Notes: generated by a model from the sequence alone, not told the origin. A DNA stretch of 64,000 nucleotides from Lentisphaerae bacterium GWF2_49_21 (GCA_001804805.1 MHBH01000066.1:26889-90888), one strand, 5' to 3'. Shown: positions 42,446 through 52,051, counted from the stretch's first letter. Numbers and translations are program-made.

Positions 42446-44920
42446 ATGAAACCGAAATACATATTCCATTTCCTCGGCAACGCCCATCTGGATCCTGTCT
42501 GGCTCTGGGACTGGCGCGAAGGGCTCAATGAAGGACTCATCACCTGCCGCACGATTCTCGATATGATGGACGAGGATCCGGAACTGACCTTCAACCGCGG
42601 TGAAGCCGTCGTCTACGAGCACATCGAGAAGACCGATCCTGAGACATTCGCACGAATAAGGAAATATGTGAAGGAAGGACGCTGGGACATCGTCGGCGGA
42701 ACTTATCTCCAGTCGGATGAGAATCTCCCGGAAACTGAAACCTTGCTGAGGCAGTACATGCGCGGACAACAGTACTTCATGTCCAAGTTCGGAAAGAAGA
42801 TCACCGTCGGATGGGCGGCGGACTGCTTTGGACATGCCGCTGGGATGCCCGACATCATGGCATCCGCAGGAATCAAGTATTTTGCCTTCACACGTCCTGA
42901 GAAGGAACAGATGTCTCTTTCAAGGCCCGCCTTCAGGTGGATAGGCGCAGGCGGATCTGAGATCCTCGGATACCGTCCTTTCGGATGGTATGGCACGAAC
43001 AGGGATGAGATGAACCGCCGTCTTGACCTGACAATCACCGAATCCGAATCTGCCGGGCTTGTCAACGTGGGAATCTTCTACGGCCTCGGAGACCATGGCG
43101 GCGGGCCGACCCGCAGGCTTCTCTGCGATATTCGCAACTGGGCGGCACAGCATCCTGAAGTAAAAATCGTCCATTCCACCTTCCACAGGTTCTTCAGCGA
43201 ACTCGAAAAGGAATTGAAGACAAAGGCTCCGAACTTCCTGCCGAAAATCGTCGGCGAGATGGGTTTCAGCCAGCGCGGATGCTACAGTTCTGTCGCAAAG
43301 TTCAAGTTCCAGTACCGCAGGGCGCAGGCACATCTTTTCCGCGCGGAAAAGACAAGTTCTGCGATATCCGCAAAACTCGGGAAACCGCAGGCGGATCTTT
43401 CACGCACCTGGGACACTGTCCTCTTCAACGGATTCCACGACATCCTTCCCGGCTCGAGCATCGAGCGCGCGATGGACGAACAGATTGAAAGCATTGGAGG
43501 AGCAATCCACGAATCGAAATCTGCAGAGTTAAAAATGCTTAATGCCCTGTCCAACCAGATCGACACCCGGGTTGTCAAAGCCGCCTATGACATGCCGACA
43601 GGTGTTTCCATGCTCGTATGGAATCCGCATCCGTACGCATACGAAGGTTATCTTGAACTTGAGGCAAGCCTTGACTGGCGTCCGATCTTCGACTACAGGG
43701 ACCGTCCTGATGAAGTTCCTGTCACCTTGCTGGATTCGCAGAAAAAACCGATGCCCTTCCAGCTTATCGCCACTGATTGCCCAAATCTCTTCGGTGATGT
43801 CGCCTGGCGCAAGCGCGCAGTCGCGCCAGTAAAACTTCCCCCGATGGGATGGTCAATGATGGAAATGGCGTGGAAAGAAGGCGCCCCTGCCCCGAAAAAA
43901 CCGAACTCGAAGCCTGCGACAGCGACCACAAACTCCATACAGAATTCCATCTTCAAGGTCGAGGCCGTTGCGGGAAAGAAAGGAATCAAGATCCTCAAGG
44001 AAGGAAAACCGTTCATAAAGGGCAATGGGCTATCAGCAGTCATGTTTGAAGATGCCTATGGTTCATGGGGCGGCGGAGAGCCGGACATTTCAAAAATCAT
44101 CGAGCAGTGGACCATCAAAGGTGTGAAGGTTCTCGAAAAAGGCCCATGGCGTTCATCTATATGGGTGCGTCTCGCCGGAAAGAAGTCCAGGATAGATCTT
44201 ACAATCAAGCTTTATTCCGGACTCGACACAATTGAAATTTCAGCTCGCGTCCTCTGGGACAATCCAAGGCGCAGGCTGAAGATCGTCATGCCATTGGACG
44301 CTAATAATGCCGAATATGAAGTTCCCGGAGCCAGTGTAAAAAGAACGCCTCTCGGCGAAGTCCCCGGACTGCGATGGGTGCGTGTAAACGCCAAGGATGG
44401 ACGCTCAGTTGCATTCGTTTGTGATGCCATAGGCAATTTCAATCTCAGGTCGGGATCCCTCGAGGCGACAGTCGTCCGTTCGAGCGAATATTCGCGCGGT
44501 GGAAAGATAAAGCCCGGAGAACCTTGGTTCCCGTCATCCGACTGCGGCGAACTTAAATTCAATTTCATTCTCGCCCCAGGAAACAAGGATCTTGCGAAAC
44601 TCGCAGAGAATCTTGAGCAGCAGATCGTAACATTGCCAGTTCCTGCAAAACCCGGACCTCTCCCGAAACAAGGTTCGCTGATGCAGGTCGAGCCTGCTGG
44701 AGTATCTGTGCTCGCGTTCAAGCCGGCAAGGAACGGCAGGGGTTTCATATTGCGTCTCCTCGAGACAGCAGGCAAATCAGTCCGTCCAAAGCTGAAGCTG
44801 GCTGGTAAAACCGCCAACCTCGGTAAGATAGGCCCGCGCAAGATCGCGAGCTGGCGCATCGAGATCGGAAAGAGCGGTATCAGGGCAAGCCTCTGCAACA
44901 CGGCAGAAATTCCGATTTAA
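42446..44920 (+). CDS. GH38 alpha-mannosidase with intact catalytic motifs
   Basis: 824 residues from MKPKYIFHFL; the upstream in-frame extension is a repeat and is rejected as coding. Zinc ligands are His14 and Asp16 in GNAHLDPVWLWDW, and the nucleophile Asp126 sits in VGWAADCFGHAAGMPDI, the canonical form. GKLG-type helices (NGFHDILPGSSIERAM) and the C-terminal beta domains (SIWVRLAGKKSRIDLTIKLY, ISARVLWDNPRRRLKIVMPL) complete the family architecture. It probably hydrolyses alpha-mannosides in the cytoplasm, as there is no signal peptide. The ribosome site (AAAGGAAA) is rather far from the ATG. It is the only one of the three GH38 homologues here that has every expected active-site residue. 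Confidence 0.88.
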   Translation: MKPKYIFHFLGNAHLDPVWLWDWREGLNEGLITCRTILDMMDEDPELTFNRGEAVVYEHIEKTDPETFARIRKYVKEGRWDIVGGTYLQSDENLPETETLLRQYMRGQQYFMSKFGKKITVGWAADCFGHAAGMPDIMASAGIKYFAFTRPEKEQMSLSRPAFRWIGAGGSEILGYRPFGWYGTNRDEMNRRLDLTITESESAGLVNVGIFYGLGDHGGGPTRRLLCDIRNWAAQHPEVKIVHSTFHRFFSELEKELKTKAPNFLPKIVGEMGFSQRGCYSSVAKFKFQYRRAQAHLFRAEKTSSAISAKLGKPQADLSRTWDTVLFNGFHDILPGSSIERAMDEQIESIGGAIHESKSAELKMLNALSNQIDTRVVKAAYDMPTGVSMLVWNPHPYAYEGYLELEASLDWRPIFDYRDRPDEVPVTLLDSQKKPMPFQLIATDCPNLFGDVAWRKRAVAPVKLPPMGWSMMEMAWKEGAPAPKKPNSKPATATTNSIQNSIFKVEAVAGKKGIKILKEGKPFIKGNGLSAVMFEDAYGSWGGGEPDISKIIEQWTIKGVKVLEKGPWRSSIWVRLAGKKSRIDLTIKLYSGLDTIEISARVLWDNPRRRLKIVMPLDANNAEYEVPGASVKRTPLGEVPGLRWVRVNAKDGRSVAFVCDAIGNFNLRSGSLEATVVRSSEYSRGGKIKPGEPWFPSSDCGELKFNFILAPGNKDLAKLAENLEQQIVTLPVPAKPGPLPKQGSLMQVEPAGVSVLAFKPARNGRGFILRLLETAGKSVRPKLKLAGKTANLGKIGPRKIASWRIEIGKSGIRASLCNTAEIPI

Positions 44921-44966
44921 ACAATGAGTCCTGTCCAACTAATATTATCTGATTTGCATTTCTAGT

Positions 44967-45323
44967 CTATTTTGTCTTGATATCCTCTGGCAGTCTTTTT
45001 TTCATTGTATTGGTCCTGGTATCAAAATAAACATAATCCCCTTTTTCAACATCCTGGGAAATCGGGATCTGGGTCGTGTCTATAGCAACAACCTCCGGTT
45101 CATATGTTGCTGGCACGGCTCGAGAAACGTCGTCTTTTCGACTTTCTTCATATCTGTTGCCGATAAACAAGGAAATATTATCCTTTGTGGTGAATATATA
45201 TTCCAATCTCCACCACATTCTTGCTGTTTGTTTGATATCAGTTAAATCGCAGGAATATCTCTGGTTGTTACATCCGCAAAGCACTAGTAATGCCAGAATA
45301 CTGATAACAGTTGAACTTTTCAT
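44967..45323 (-). CDS. Small lipoprotein, unknown function
   Basis: 118 residues with a lipoprotein signal: MKSSTVISILALLVLCGCNN, lipobox LCGC with Cys18 (or Cys16) as the lipidated residue. The mature part is hydrophilic with no recognised domain; YVYFDTRTNTMKKRLPEDI ends the protein. AGGAGT precedes the ATG. It stands alone between a GH38 gene and an AraC regulator. Base composition is more AT-rich than that of its neighbours, suggesting a recent or poorly conserved gene. Confidence 0.6.
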   Translation of the reverse strand: MKSSTVISILALLVLCGCNNQRYSCDLTDIKQTARMWWRLEYIFTTKDNISLFIGNRYEESRKDDVSRAVPATYEPEVVAIDTTQIPISQDVEKGDYVYFDTRTNTMKKRLPEDIKTK

Positions 45324-45407
45324 TTCACATACTCCTTTTTCTGATGATCAAATATACCTTTTCTACTTCGTCTTTTCAACATGATGAAAGCCGCCCCAGA
45401 TAGTCTC

Positions 45408-46256
45408 TCATCCCGGCCCGGTCCGCTTCCCATGCAAGTTCCTGAATGTACCAGGGGTACATCCCGCAAACCGCTTGAACGTGTTTATGAAATGCGATTT
45501 GCTCGAATATCCGAGGATGGCTCCGAGTTTTTCGATGGAAACTCCTCCTGACAGCAACGCTTTGACAGCCTTGTCAGTCCTCGCCAGATCACGGTATTCT
45601 AACATCGTCACACCAAATACCCCGTGGAACCTCCTTGAGAGCCAGTGGCGCGTGATCTTCATCCGTTCCGCCTCCTCCCCAAGAGAGAGATATTTTCCCG
45701 GATGCAGGCGAATCCTCATCGCAAGCTCATGGAGTCCAGGCGATATTTTTGCAAGCATGGTCCATTCGCTGTTCAACACTGAAACCAGTCCATCGGATAT
45801 GTTCCTCCACTGTCTGCCATCCAGACTCCTCCTCTTTTCTCCCTTTGGCATGAGCTTCAACAGAATTTTTACCGCAGAGATGAACTTCTGATCTTCAACC
45901 TTTGAAAAGTCCCATTTCTTCCAGAGCGGCCAGAGGAGCTTCTTGCTGCCTGCTGTAAACAACATTGAATCTTCCACATCGAGATTGCATAGCACAATCG
46001 GATTTTCCACGCTGCTGCCACGCCTGTGGTGGATGGCGCGTCCTATGTAGATTACGTCTCCGGCACTGACCGGAATTTTCCTGCCTCCTATGGCGTATTC
46101 GCCCTCACCCCGGATCACATAGTCCAACTCGTGATAGAGATGGTGATGGCTCTCGACAATAAGCCCCGGACTGTCCTCGACACGGAACAAGACTGCCCCT
46201 TTCCCGATATAAGGTATCGGGGTGATCGTCTTTCGTATGGCTCGCTTTGTTTCCAT
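45408..46256 (-). CDS. AraC-family transcriptional regulator with cupin sensor
   Basis: 282 residues from the ATG at 46256; a TTG two codons earlier is possible, and neither has a clear ribosome site. The N-terminal cupin (about 20-110; ALFRVEDSPGLIVESHHHLY, HELDYVIRGEGEYAIGG, VSAGDVIYIGRAIHHRRG) would bind a small effector. The C-terminal AraC domain has both helix-turn-helix motifs (YLSLGEEAERMKITRHWLSR and GVSIEKLGAILGYSSKSHFI) followed by FKRFAGCTPGTFRN. It is divergent from the FAD oxidoreductase gene 240 bp away and probably regulates it. Confidence 0.9.
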   Translation of the reverse strand: METKRAIRKTITPIPYIGKGAVLFRVEDSPGLIVESHHHLYHELDYVIRGEGEYAIGGRKIPVSAGDVIYIGRAIHHRRGSSVENPIVLCNLDVEDSMLFTAGSKKLLWPLWKKWDFSKVEDQKFISAVKILLKLMPKGEKRRSLDGRQWRNISDGLVSVLNSEWTMLAKISPGLHELAMRIRLHPGKYLSLGEEAERMKITRHWLSRRFHGVFGVTMLEYRDLARTDKAVKALLSGGVSIEKLGAILGYSSKSHFINTFKRFAGCTPGTFRNLHGKRTGPG

Positions 46257-46305
46257 TGTCAATAACAGTTTCTAAATATCATGGGATTTGAAAATAACGG
46301 AGGGC

Positions 46306-46348
46306 GGACATTCTTGTCCGCCAACGCGGGTTAGAAAACCCGCGCTCC
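46306..46348 (+). repeat. Two small REP-like palindromes
   Basis: GGCGGACATTCTTGTCCGCC and GCGGGTTAGAAAACCCGC followed by GCTCC occupy the divergent gap between the AraC gene and the FAD oxidoreductase gene. A related CGCGGACAAGAATGTCCACG is found at about 2932 before the RdgC-like gene. Confidence 0.65.
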
Positions 46349-46496
46349 TTTTTTAATAATCAAAGATCCATCAAGACAGTTAAAATATCCTCTATCCATG
46401 ATTGCAAGTCAAGCAAACGGTACTAAATATTGTCCTGGTCGGAATCTTGTCTCCTTGCCCAGTCATCCTATAATAATGCCAACAACAGGAGGAATT

Positions 46497-47858
46497 ATGA
46501 AAACTTCGAATAAGTCTTGCAAGCAGTTAAAAATACCGGCTTCTAAAATAGATGTTCTCACTGAGGCGGACGTAGTAGTCTGCGGAGGCGGATGCTCGGG
46601 AGTTACGGCGGCTGTCGCCGCTGCACGGCATGGAGCATCGGTCGTCCTGATCGAGCGATGGCCGACTGTCGGCGGCATGGCGACAAACGCGCTTGTCAAC
46701 GGCTGGCACCGCAGCGACCGCGAGAAAGTGGTCATAAACGGGCTTGTCGAGGAGTCTGCACAGCGCGCCGAAAAGGAAGGATGGATCGTTCAGGACAGTC
46801 AATACCCGCACGCACACGAAACTCACTGGTTCGATCCCGAAGGCATGCGCATCGTCTGGCATAGGATGCTGAAGGAAGCCGGTGTTAGGACATTCTGCCA
46901 TACTGCCGTCGGAGAACCTCTCATAGAGGACAGAAAGATAAAGGCTGTTTTTGTCGACACAAAACGCGGCAGGCGCGCCATTCTCGGAAAAATGTTCGTG
47001 GATTCCACGGGCGACGGAGATCTTGCCGCAAAAGCAGGAGTCCCGTTCAGCTACGGACGCGAGTCGGACGGACTTGTCCAGGGAATGACACTTATATTTT
47101 CTCTCGAAGGCATTGATAAAAGTTTATCGAAAGAACGCCTCGAGGCGGTTCCTGGTGTAATGGACCTGATGCGCGAACTTCGCGACAAGGGCGATCTGCC
47201 CCAGTTCAACGATGCCAACTGCGGTCACTATCTCAGGAACGCAGAGAATGGCACGCTCTGGAACATGCTCCCTGTCTCCGGCAACCCCTTGGACGAGGAG
47301 GAACTCACAAGCCTGACAGCCGAAGCACGCGAAAAACTCGTATCGTATCTTGCCCTATGGCGAAAGGAACTTCCCGGCTATGAAAAAGCATCCATACGCG
47401 AGACCGGATTCGCCCTCGGCGTCAGGGAATCCCGCCGTATAACCGGATTGAAGGCCCTTGATCACAACATGATCCTGGATGCCGTCAAGCACAAGGACGC
47501 AATCGGACACGGAGTCTGGATGATTGACATCCATGATCCGAAAGGTACGGGATATACGACCTATTCTGACAGAGGCACCAAGAACATGCTGGAAGCCGGA
47601 ACGAGTTACCATATTCCCCTCGGTATGTGTCTGAACAAGCAGATCTCCAATCTCGCAGTTGCCGGACGCTGTGCATCCTCCACTCATGAGGCACATTCCT
47701 CAGTCCGTGTCCAGACCCACTGCATGGTGATGGGACAGGGTGTCGGAACTCTTGCAGCAATGGCATCGGATGCTAACAGGAAACTTGGAGAAGTCAACGT
47801 TAAGGATCTTCAGAAGAAACTCCGTGCAGACGGAGTTTATCTCGATGATGTGCCTTGA
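46497..47858 (+). CDS. FAD-dependent oxidoreductase (FAD_oxidored family)
   Basis: 453 residues from the ATG at 46497, which has AGGAGG 6 bp upstream; an in-frame extension upstream has no such site. The dinucleotide-binding motif DVVVCGGGCSGVTAAVAAAR followed by VVLIERWPTVGGMAT is at residues 25-65. MFVDSTGDGDLAAKAGVPFSYG and, near the C-terminus, SNLAVAGRCASSTHEAHSSV and MVMGQGVGTLAAMA are the second and third FAD-contact segments typical of this family, often found in PVC bacteria next to glycan genes. The substrate is unknown. No signal peptide. Regulation by the divergent AraC-type protein is likely. Confidence 0.87.
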   Translation: MKTSNKSCKQLKIPASKIDVLTEADVVVCGGGCSGVTAAVAAARHGASVVLIERWPTVGGMATNALVNGWHRSDREKVVINGLVEESAQRAEKEGWIVQDSQYPHAHETHWFDPEGMRIVWHRMLKEAGVRTFCHTAVGEPLIEDRKIKAVFVDTKRGRRAILGKMFVDSTGDGDLAAKAGVPFSYGRESDGLVQGMTLIFSLEGIDKSLSKERLEAVPGVMDLMRELRDKGDLPQFNDANCGHYLRNAENGTLWNMLPVSGNPLDEEELTSLTAEAREKLVSYLALWRKELPGYEKASIRETGFALGVRESRRITGLKALDHNMILDAVKHKDAIGHGVWMIDIHDPKGTGYTTYSDRGTKNMLEAGTSYHIPLGMCLNKQISNLAVAGRCASSTHEAHSSVRVQTHCMVMGQGVGTLAAMASDANRKLGEVNVKDLQKKLRADGVYLDDVP

Positions 47859-48399
47859 GCCAGCAAAAAGATTGACACATATATGGGAAAACGATTCGTC
47901 CTGTAGGGAAGGAGTATACTCTGCCCCTTCAGGGCAAAACAAATTTTGGGATCCCATACCTATGGTTGAAACCATAGGCTTTATTACCTAACGCATTCCA
48001 TGCGTAAAGATAAAACAATATAACAGCCCTATTATTACGATGTTGCGCTTAAGTTAACGGCATGGGAATGGTACAATCGTCGTGGCAAGCAAATAAATGG
48101 AGCAAAAGTTTTCGGAAAAGAGTCTGAGAAAGAACCCATTTTCAAAAGGGTTTGTCTCAGTCCGAGCAGGAATGCGAAGGAAAAATAAACTTGATGGCTT
48201 ACTTCGTGGGCTTCTGTTTTCTTCGTGGTGAGAATTCTCCCCGACTCCTTCGGGCCGGGATCTTCGACTTTGTGGCTCAGTGGCTTAGTGCGAGGAAATG
48301 AATTTAGAATTTTACCCATTTCCATTCGGCCAACGTCACATCCGCGCCGTGGCAGATGGATAGGCGTTAGGAAATGCGACTATTCGCTTAACCCGTGGC
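47859..48399. other. Non-coding gap between FAD oxidoreductase and GH38 genes
   Basis: No gene seen. Contains a perfect hairpin CCTATGGTT-GA-AACCATAGG (47959-47978), short palindromes, and the second copy of the dispersed repeat shared with 25.3-25.5 kb. The two flanking genes are convergent, so the hairpins may end both transcripts. Confidence 0.65.
48085..48316 (-). repeat. Dispersed repeat, copy 2 (inverted)
   Basis: 48255-48316 is nearly identical in reverse complement to the block at 25326-25386. Outside it, the reverse complement of 48090-48110 (TTTTGCTCCATTTATTTGC) matches about 25506. The inner parts have diverged. Confidence 0.75.
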
Positions 48400-51177
48400 C
48401 TACACCACGAGCTCGATGGTCATGATGCGGCCAGCCGGGATTGATCCTGTGAGGCTTGTCTTTGTGACTTTCAGCTTCTTCCGGCGTTCCTCATTGAGGT
48501 TGCATGAATAGGCCGACTTCACGGGCAGTCCGCAGGAGATCTTGAACTTCGCGGGTATCCTGAGCGGATTATGGAAGCGCACGATTATGCTGTTGTTGCG
48601 ATCTGCTTTCTTCGTGCAGTCCACAGCGACGCCCTCAACCTTCAGGAAAGAGTATTCCAGAGGCAGTTTGCCCGGTTTGCCGTCCGACAGGAACTGGAGC
48701 GGCTTAAGTGGCACGTTGTGGCATGACGCATGGTGATGCAGGTCGGCCTTGACCCATGTTCCACTGTGCGGGACCAGCGCATAGCGGAAGGTGCCCTTGC
48801 CGAGGCATTGTCCGCCTTTTGCATCCAGATAGATCTTCATGATTTTGAGTTTGGGGAATGTGCGCAGGAGTGAAATACCCACAGTCCGTGAACGATCGTT
48901 GACAACTTCGTACTCGGATATCGCACTATTGACAATAGCCAGGCCGTTCTTACCGTCAGAGATGTCCATGAAAGAGACCTGTGGATGTGTTGAGGCCGGC
49001 GCGTGCAGTGTGCCGGGCAGGTGGTCGCCTGCGGGGAGATCCTTGTCTGTCGGATCGATGGGCATGATGGGGCGTGAGACCACGTCGAACTGACCTTCAG
49101 CCTCAGCCGTCTTGGCCTTGGAGAGTCCGGTTGGGAACATCACGCGTAGTTTGTGGCTCTTTGAGCGATTGTCCACGGTGGTTTCAAACTCCAGCATATC
49201 GCTGTGTTTCTTCAGGATCACCCGGGTTGTAATGGGATTGTCAATCAGCTTCGAACTGCGCTTCTTCTCGTCCGGCGTCACATCTTCCGGGAGACGGAAA
49301 TTGATCGAGATTTCGCGGATGGAGGCGAGATCACTTTCCTCGATCACCGAAACGCTGGCGCGGCATTTCTTTGAAGTGAGCGGCTTGTCATCTGGCAGCA
49401 CGCCGCTGTGCCAGGGGCCGCCGCACTCTCCGCGATCTTCAAAGAAATGAAGACCCTTCATGGTGCGGCCGGTTTTCTTGTCCTTGAGGTCGATGGTGCC
49501 GTTTGAGTTGATAGCCGCCTTCAGGAACTTGTTCTCCAATACAGCACGTTTCGGGGCTGGAGAAGTCTTGACCACTGACGCGCCCAGACTACGGTCTGAG
49601 CGAAGATAATATGTCTGCCAGCCGAGGGCGGGTATATCCTTGGCGAGGAAGCGGATTCTCCATGCCGTGCAGTCGGTAAAGGAGTGGGCATCCATGCTGA
49701 ATTTCTCCACGTTGGCAGGCCAGTCTTTCTCCTTTGTTATCAGGGCCTGCATAGGCCTTCTGTTCGAGGAATAGAGGATCGGAGTGGATGTGCCTGCCTC
49801 CTTTGGGATCATTACGTAACAGTCTACGACTTCGGTGCGTGGCCGCGCTAGTGAGTTGAAGATGGCAAGGGCCATTTGTCCGTCCGGCAAAGTGCTGCAA
49901 TCCAGGTTCCTTGCAATGCTCATGCATGCACGCTTGGTCCAGGATTTGGCAATCTCCGTAGTCTTGCGGAAGCGCTGTTCCATATCCAGATGGACCTTGT
50001 CGGAAGAGCAGCCTCCTATCGAATCGTGGCTCTGGTTGGCGAGGAGTGCCTTCCATGCCATGTCGAAGGAAGTGGACGGGTATTCGTGTCCCGTCTCCTT
50101 GTTTGCCATGATGCAGAGGGGTTCAGCGAGTTTCACCAGGTTGAACTCAGACTCGCGGTTCTGCTGTTTCAGATAGTAACGTGCCGTGATCGATCCGATG
50201 GGCGTGTTGCGCTTGAAACGCATCTCCTTGCGGATTATGGGCAGGCGCGGTACGGCCTTCTTGATGGCCGCCACCGTGTTGGGCAGCGAGTCGTGAATGA
50301 TCTTGTAGCCCAGTTTTTCGCGCGCAAGCCTGATGATCTCCGACGTGAACTGGGAAGGGGCGGAGCTGTCATAGCCATCCATGCCGATAAGGTGTTTTGT
50401 TGTGGCAGGCACCTTCATCCGCTCGAAGAGGTCCTCGAAGCGTTCCTTGAGCAGGTCCTTGCGCCATACGTAGTCCTGGGTGACCATCGTGAAATCGCGG
50501 GCCTCAAGTTCATCGTTACAGATGCGCGATATGCGGCCTTTTTCATTAACATGGTACTTACCGCTGTCGTCTGGCAGTTTTCCGAAGTAGAGGGGGGAGC
50601 CCACGAAAATGAGGAAGTTCATGCGGGTGCGGTTGGTGAGACGGATGTTGAGCACGCGCGAACCGTCCGGGGCTTCCAGGTAGAAATCCTTGCCGTTGCC
50701 TTCCTCGCCGATGCCGCGGTAGAAGATGATCGTATCGATGTCGAAGCCGTTGTAGAGCTGGGCGATCTGCGAGACCTGTCCGCAGAACGAGAATGGGTTG
50801 TAGCCGACCTTCATGACTTTGCCGAGGCTGTTGGCCACCTTGTGGCCCATGAAGAGATTCCGGGCCAGCGACTCGCCGAGCACGCTGAACTCGTCCGGGA
50901 GCGAGTACCAGGGCCCTACGAGGAGTTTGCCGGAGCGTACCAGCTTCTCGATGGCCTTGCGTTTTTCGGGTCGGATTTCCAGATAGTCGTCGAGTCCGAG
51001 TGTCTGGGAGTCAAAGTGGTAGTGCTTGAAATCCGGGTCCTTGTCGAAGAGTTCGATTGTCTTGTCGAGTACTTCGAGGAGGCGGAGGCGGGTTTCTTCG
51101 AAGCAGAAGCGCCATTCGCGGTCCCAATGCGTATTGCTTATGACGTGGATTGTGTAGTCAGTTTTCTTGTCTGCCAT
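48400..51177 (-). CDS. GH38-family alpha-mannosidase homologue lacking the usual nucleophile
   Basis: 925 residues, no signal peptide. The N-terminus TIHVISNTHWDREWRFCFEE gives the H-x-D zinc ligands His17 and Asp19. FDSQTLGLDDYLEIRPEKR, LVGPWYSLPDEFSVLGESLA and VMKVGYNPFSFCGQVSQIAQ follow. The position of the catalytic Asp before PF is Asn127, and the FGH triplet is FSF. The helical domain (KALLANQSHDSIGGCSSDKV) and beta domains are complete, so it is not a decayed gene. It shares the GY-x-PF-x-GQVSQ motif with the 36.0 kb protein, arguing for a distinct subfamily. AAGGAG lies upstream of the ATG. It is transcribed alone, convergent with the FAD oxidoreductase gene. Confidence 0.82.
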   Translation of the reverse strand: MADKKTDYTIHVISNTHWDREWRFCFEETRLRLLEVLDKTIELFDKDPDFKHYHFDSQTLGLDDYLEIRPEKRKAIEKLVRSGKLLVGPWYSLPDEFSVLGESLARNLFMGHKVANSLGKVMKVGYNPFSFCGQVSQIAQLYNGFDIDTIIFYRGIGEEGNGKDFYLEAPDGSRVLNIRLTNRTRMNFLIFVGSPLYFGKLPDDSGKYHVNEKGRISRICNDELEARDFTMVTQDYVWRKDLLKERFEDLFERMKVPATTKHLIGMDGYDSSAPSQFTSEIIRLAREKLGYKIIHDSLPNTVAAIKKAVPRLPIIRKEMRFKRNTPIGSITARYYLKQQNRESEFNLVKLAEPLCIMANKETGHEYPSTSFDMAWKALLANQSHDSIGGCSSDKVHLDMEQRFRKTTEIAKSWTKRACMSIARNLDCSTLPDGQMALAIFNSLARPRTEVVDCYVMIPKEAGTSTPILYSSNRRPMQALITKEKDWPANVEKFSMDAHSFTDCTAWRIRFLAKDIPALGWQTYYLRSDRSLGASVVKTSPAPKRAVLENKFLKAAINSNGTIDLKDKKTGRTMKGLHFFEDRGECGGPWHSGVLPDDKPLTSKKCRASVSVIEESDLASIREISINFRLPEDVTPDEKKRSSKLIDNPITTRVILKKHSDMLEFETTVDNRSKSHKLRVMFPTGLSKAKTAEAEGQFDVVSRPIMPIDPTDKDLPAGDHLPGTLHAPASTHPQVSFMDISDGKNGLAIVNSAISEYEVVNDRSRTVGISLLRTFPKLKIMKIYLDAKGGQCLGKGTFRYALVPHSGTWVKADLHHHASCHNVPLKPLQFLSDGKPGKLPLEYSFLKVEGVAVDCTKKADRNNSIIVRFHNPLRIPAKFKISCGLPVKSAYSCNLNEERRKKLKVTKTSLTGSIPAGRIMTIELVV

Positions 51178-51392
51178 GGCTTGTACTCCTTGGATGATAG
51201 GAATTTTGTTTTCATGATTCTGAAAAGATAAACCGAATTCATCGAAGAATCAAGGTTTGGGTGTCAGTTTCAAGCCCCCTTAATTTTCAGCAGGAAAGAC
51301 ACGAGTATCCCCGAAAAGAAAACCGGCAGACCCGGCTCCTTTTATTGATTTTTGAAGATTTTGCTATATCTTTTGGCAACAGAAGGTGATTT

Positions 51393-51608
51393 ATGACCAG
51401 ATATCAGAAAGCTTTGAAAGCAATGCACAATGCCGAAGACAGGCATCCTCATAGTTTTGTCGCGGTTGATCCTGACAGTGGCAGGATAGTAGCACATAGC
51501 AGGAAGCTGTCCGATATCAAAAAAGCAACAAGAAAATCCTCAAAGGGATTGATCATCAGCAAAAAGCTTCCGGACACATATCATGGATATTTTAACTTAT
51601 CCGTTTGA
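51393..51608 (+). CDS. Small DUF5678-like protein
   Basis: 71 residues; VAVDPDSGRIVAHSRKLSDI followed by KKATRKSSKGLIISKKLPD fits the small family in which a WVAVD-type strand, a VVAHG-type strand and a helix follow one another. Function unknown. AAGGTG precedes the ATG. Its last 26 bp overlap the next gene in another frame, so the two are co-translated. It may be an accessory or antitoxin-like partner of the protease-fold protein; this is inference. Confidence 0.6.
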   Translation: MTRYQKALKAMHNAEDRHPHSFVAVDPDSGRIVAHSRKLSDIKKATRKSSKGLIISKKLPDTYHGYFNLSV

Positions 51609-52014
51609 CTGTTATGGTGCGATTCCAAGGCCCTTAATACTTGTCAAGATTGATAACTACAGCAATCCATATCCTGCACTTATAGACACAGGCGCTGATT
51701 TTACTGTCTTCCCTGAACACTTCCTTGAAGAACTGGGTCACTGCAACAAATCCCGCAAGGTCTCATCCGCAAAAGCAGGTGGCTTTGGCGGAAAGGCACA
51801 TTATTTCATTCATACTTTAAAAATATCCCTGCTTGATGGAAACCTATATCCTGTCTGGGATACAGGGAAAATTAAAGTTGGTTTTGCCGAAGGCAATTCA
51901 GGAATTGATTCAATTGTACTTGGAAGAGATATAATATGCGGGAAGTGGAGGCGACTCATAATAAACTCAGAAAGCACTACCCCTGAAAACTGGTCTGTGA
52001 AGATCTTCATTTAA
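51583..52014 (+). CDS. Retropepsin-like aspartyl protease-fold protein
   Basis: 143 residues. ILVKIDNYSNPYPALIDTGA followed by DFTVFPEHFLEELG is the retroviral-type aspartyl protease active-site strand: the D-T-G-A motif, with catalytic Asp in ALIDTGADFTVFP near residue 35. A flap-like KAGGFGGKAHYFIHTLKISL and IDSIVLGRDIICGKWRRLII (the hydrophobic-hydrophobic-Gly motif plus final helix) follow. Such bacterial proteins are predicted single-domain proteases that dimerise; biological roles are unknown. It overlaps the preceding small gene by 26 bp, a pairing frequently seen for this family with small DUF proteins. Confidence 0.78.
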   Translation: MDILTYPFDCYGAIPRPLILVKIDNYSNPYPALIDTGADFTVFPEHFLEELGHCNKSRKVSSAKAGGFGGKAHYFIHTLKISLLDGNLYPVWDTGKIKVGFAEGNSGIDSIVLGRDIICGKWRRLIINSESTTPENWSVKIFI

Positions 52015-52051
52015 TCAAGAATACTCATAACATATCGAAAGGTCTTATAAT

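Noticed and set aside
49876..51231. 451-codon plus-strand open frame opposite the 48.4 kb GH38 gene
   Set aside because: Antisense shadow caused by GC-biased third positions; the minus-strand GH38 frame is conserved throughout.
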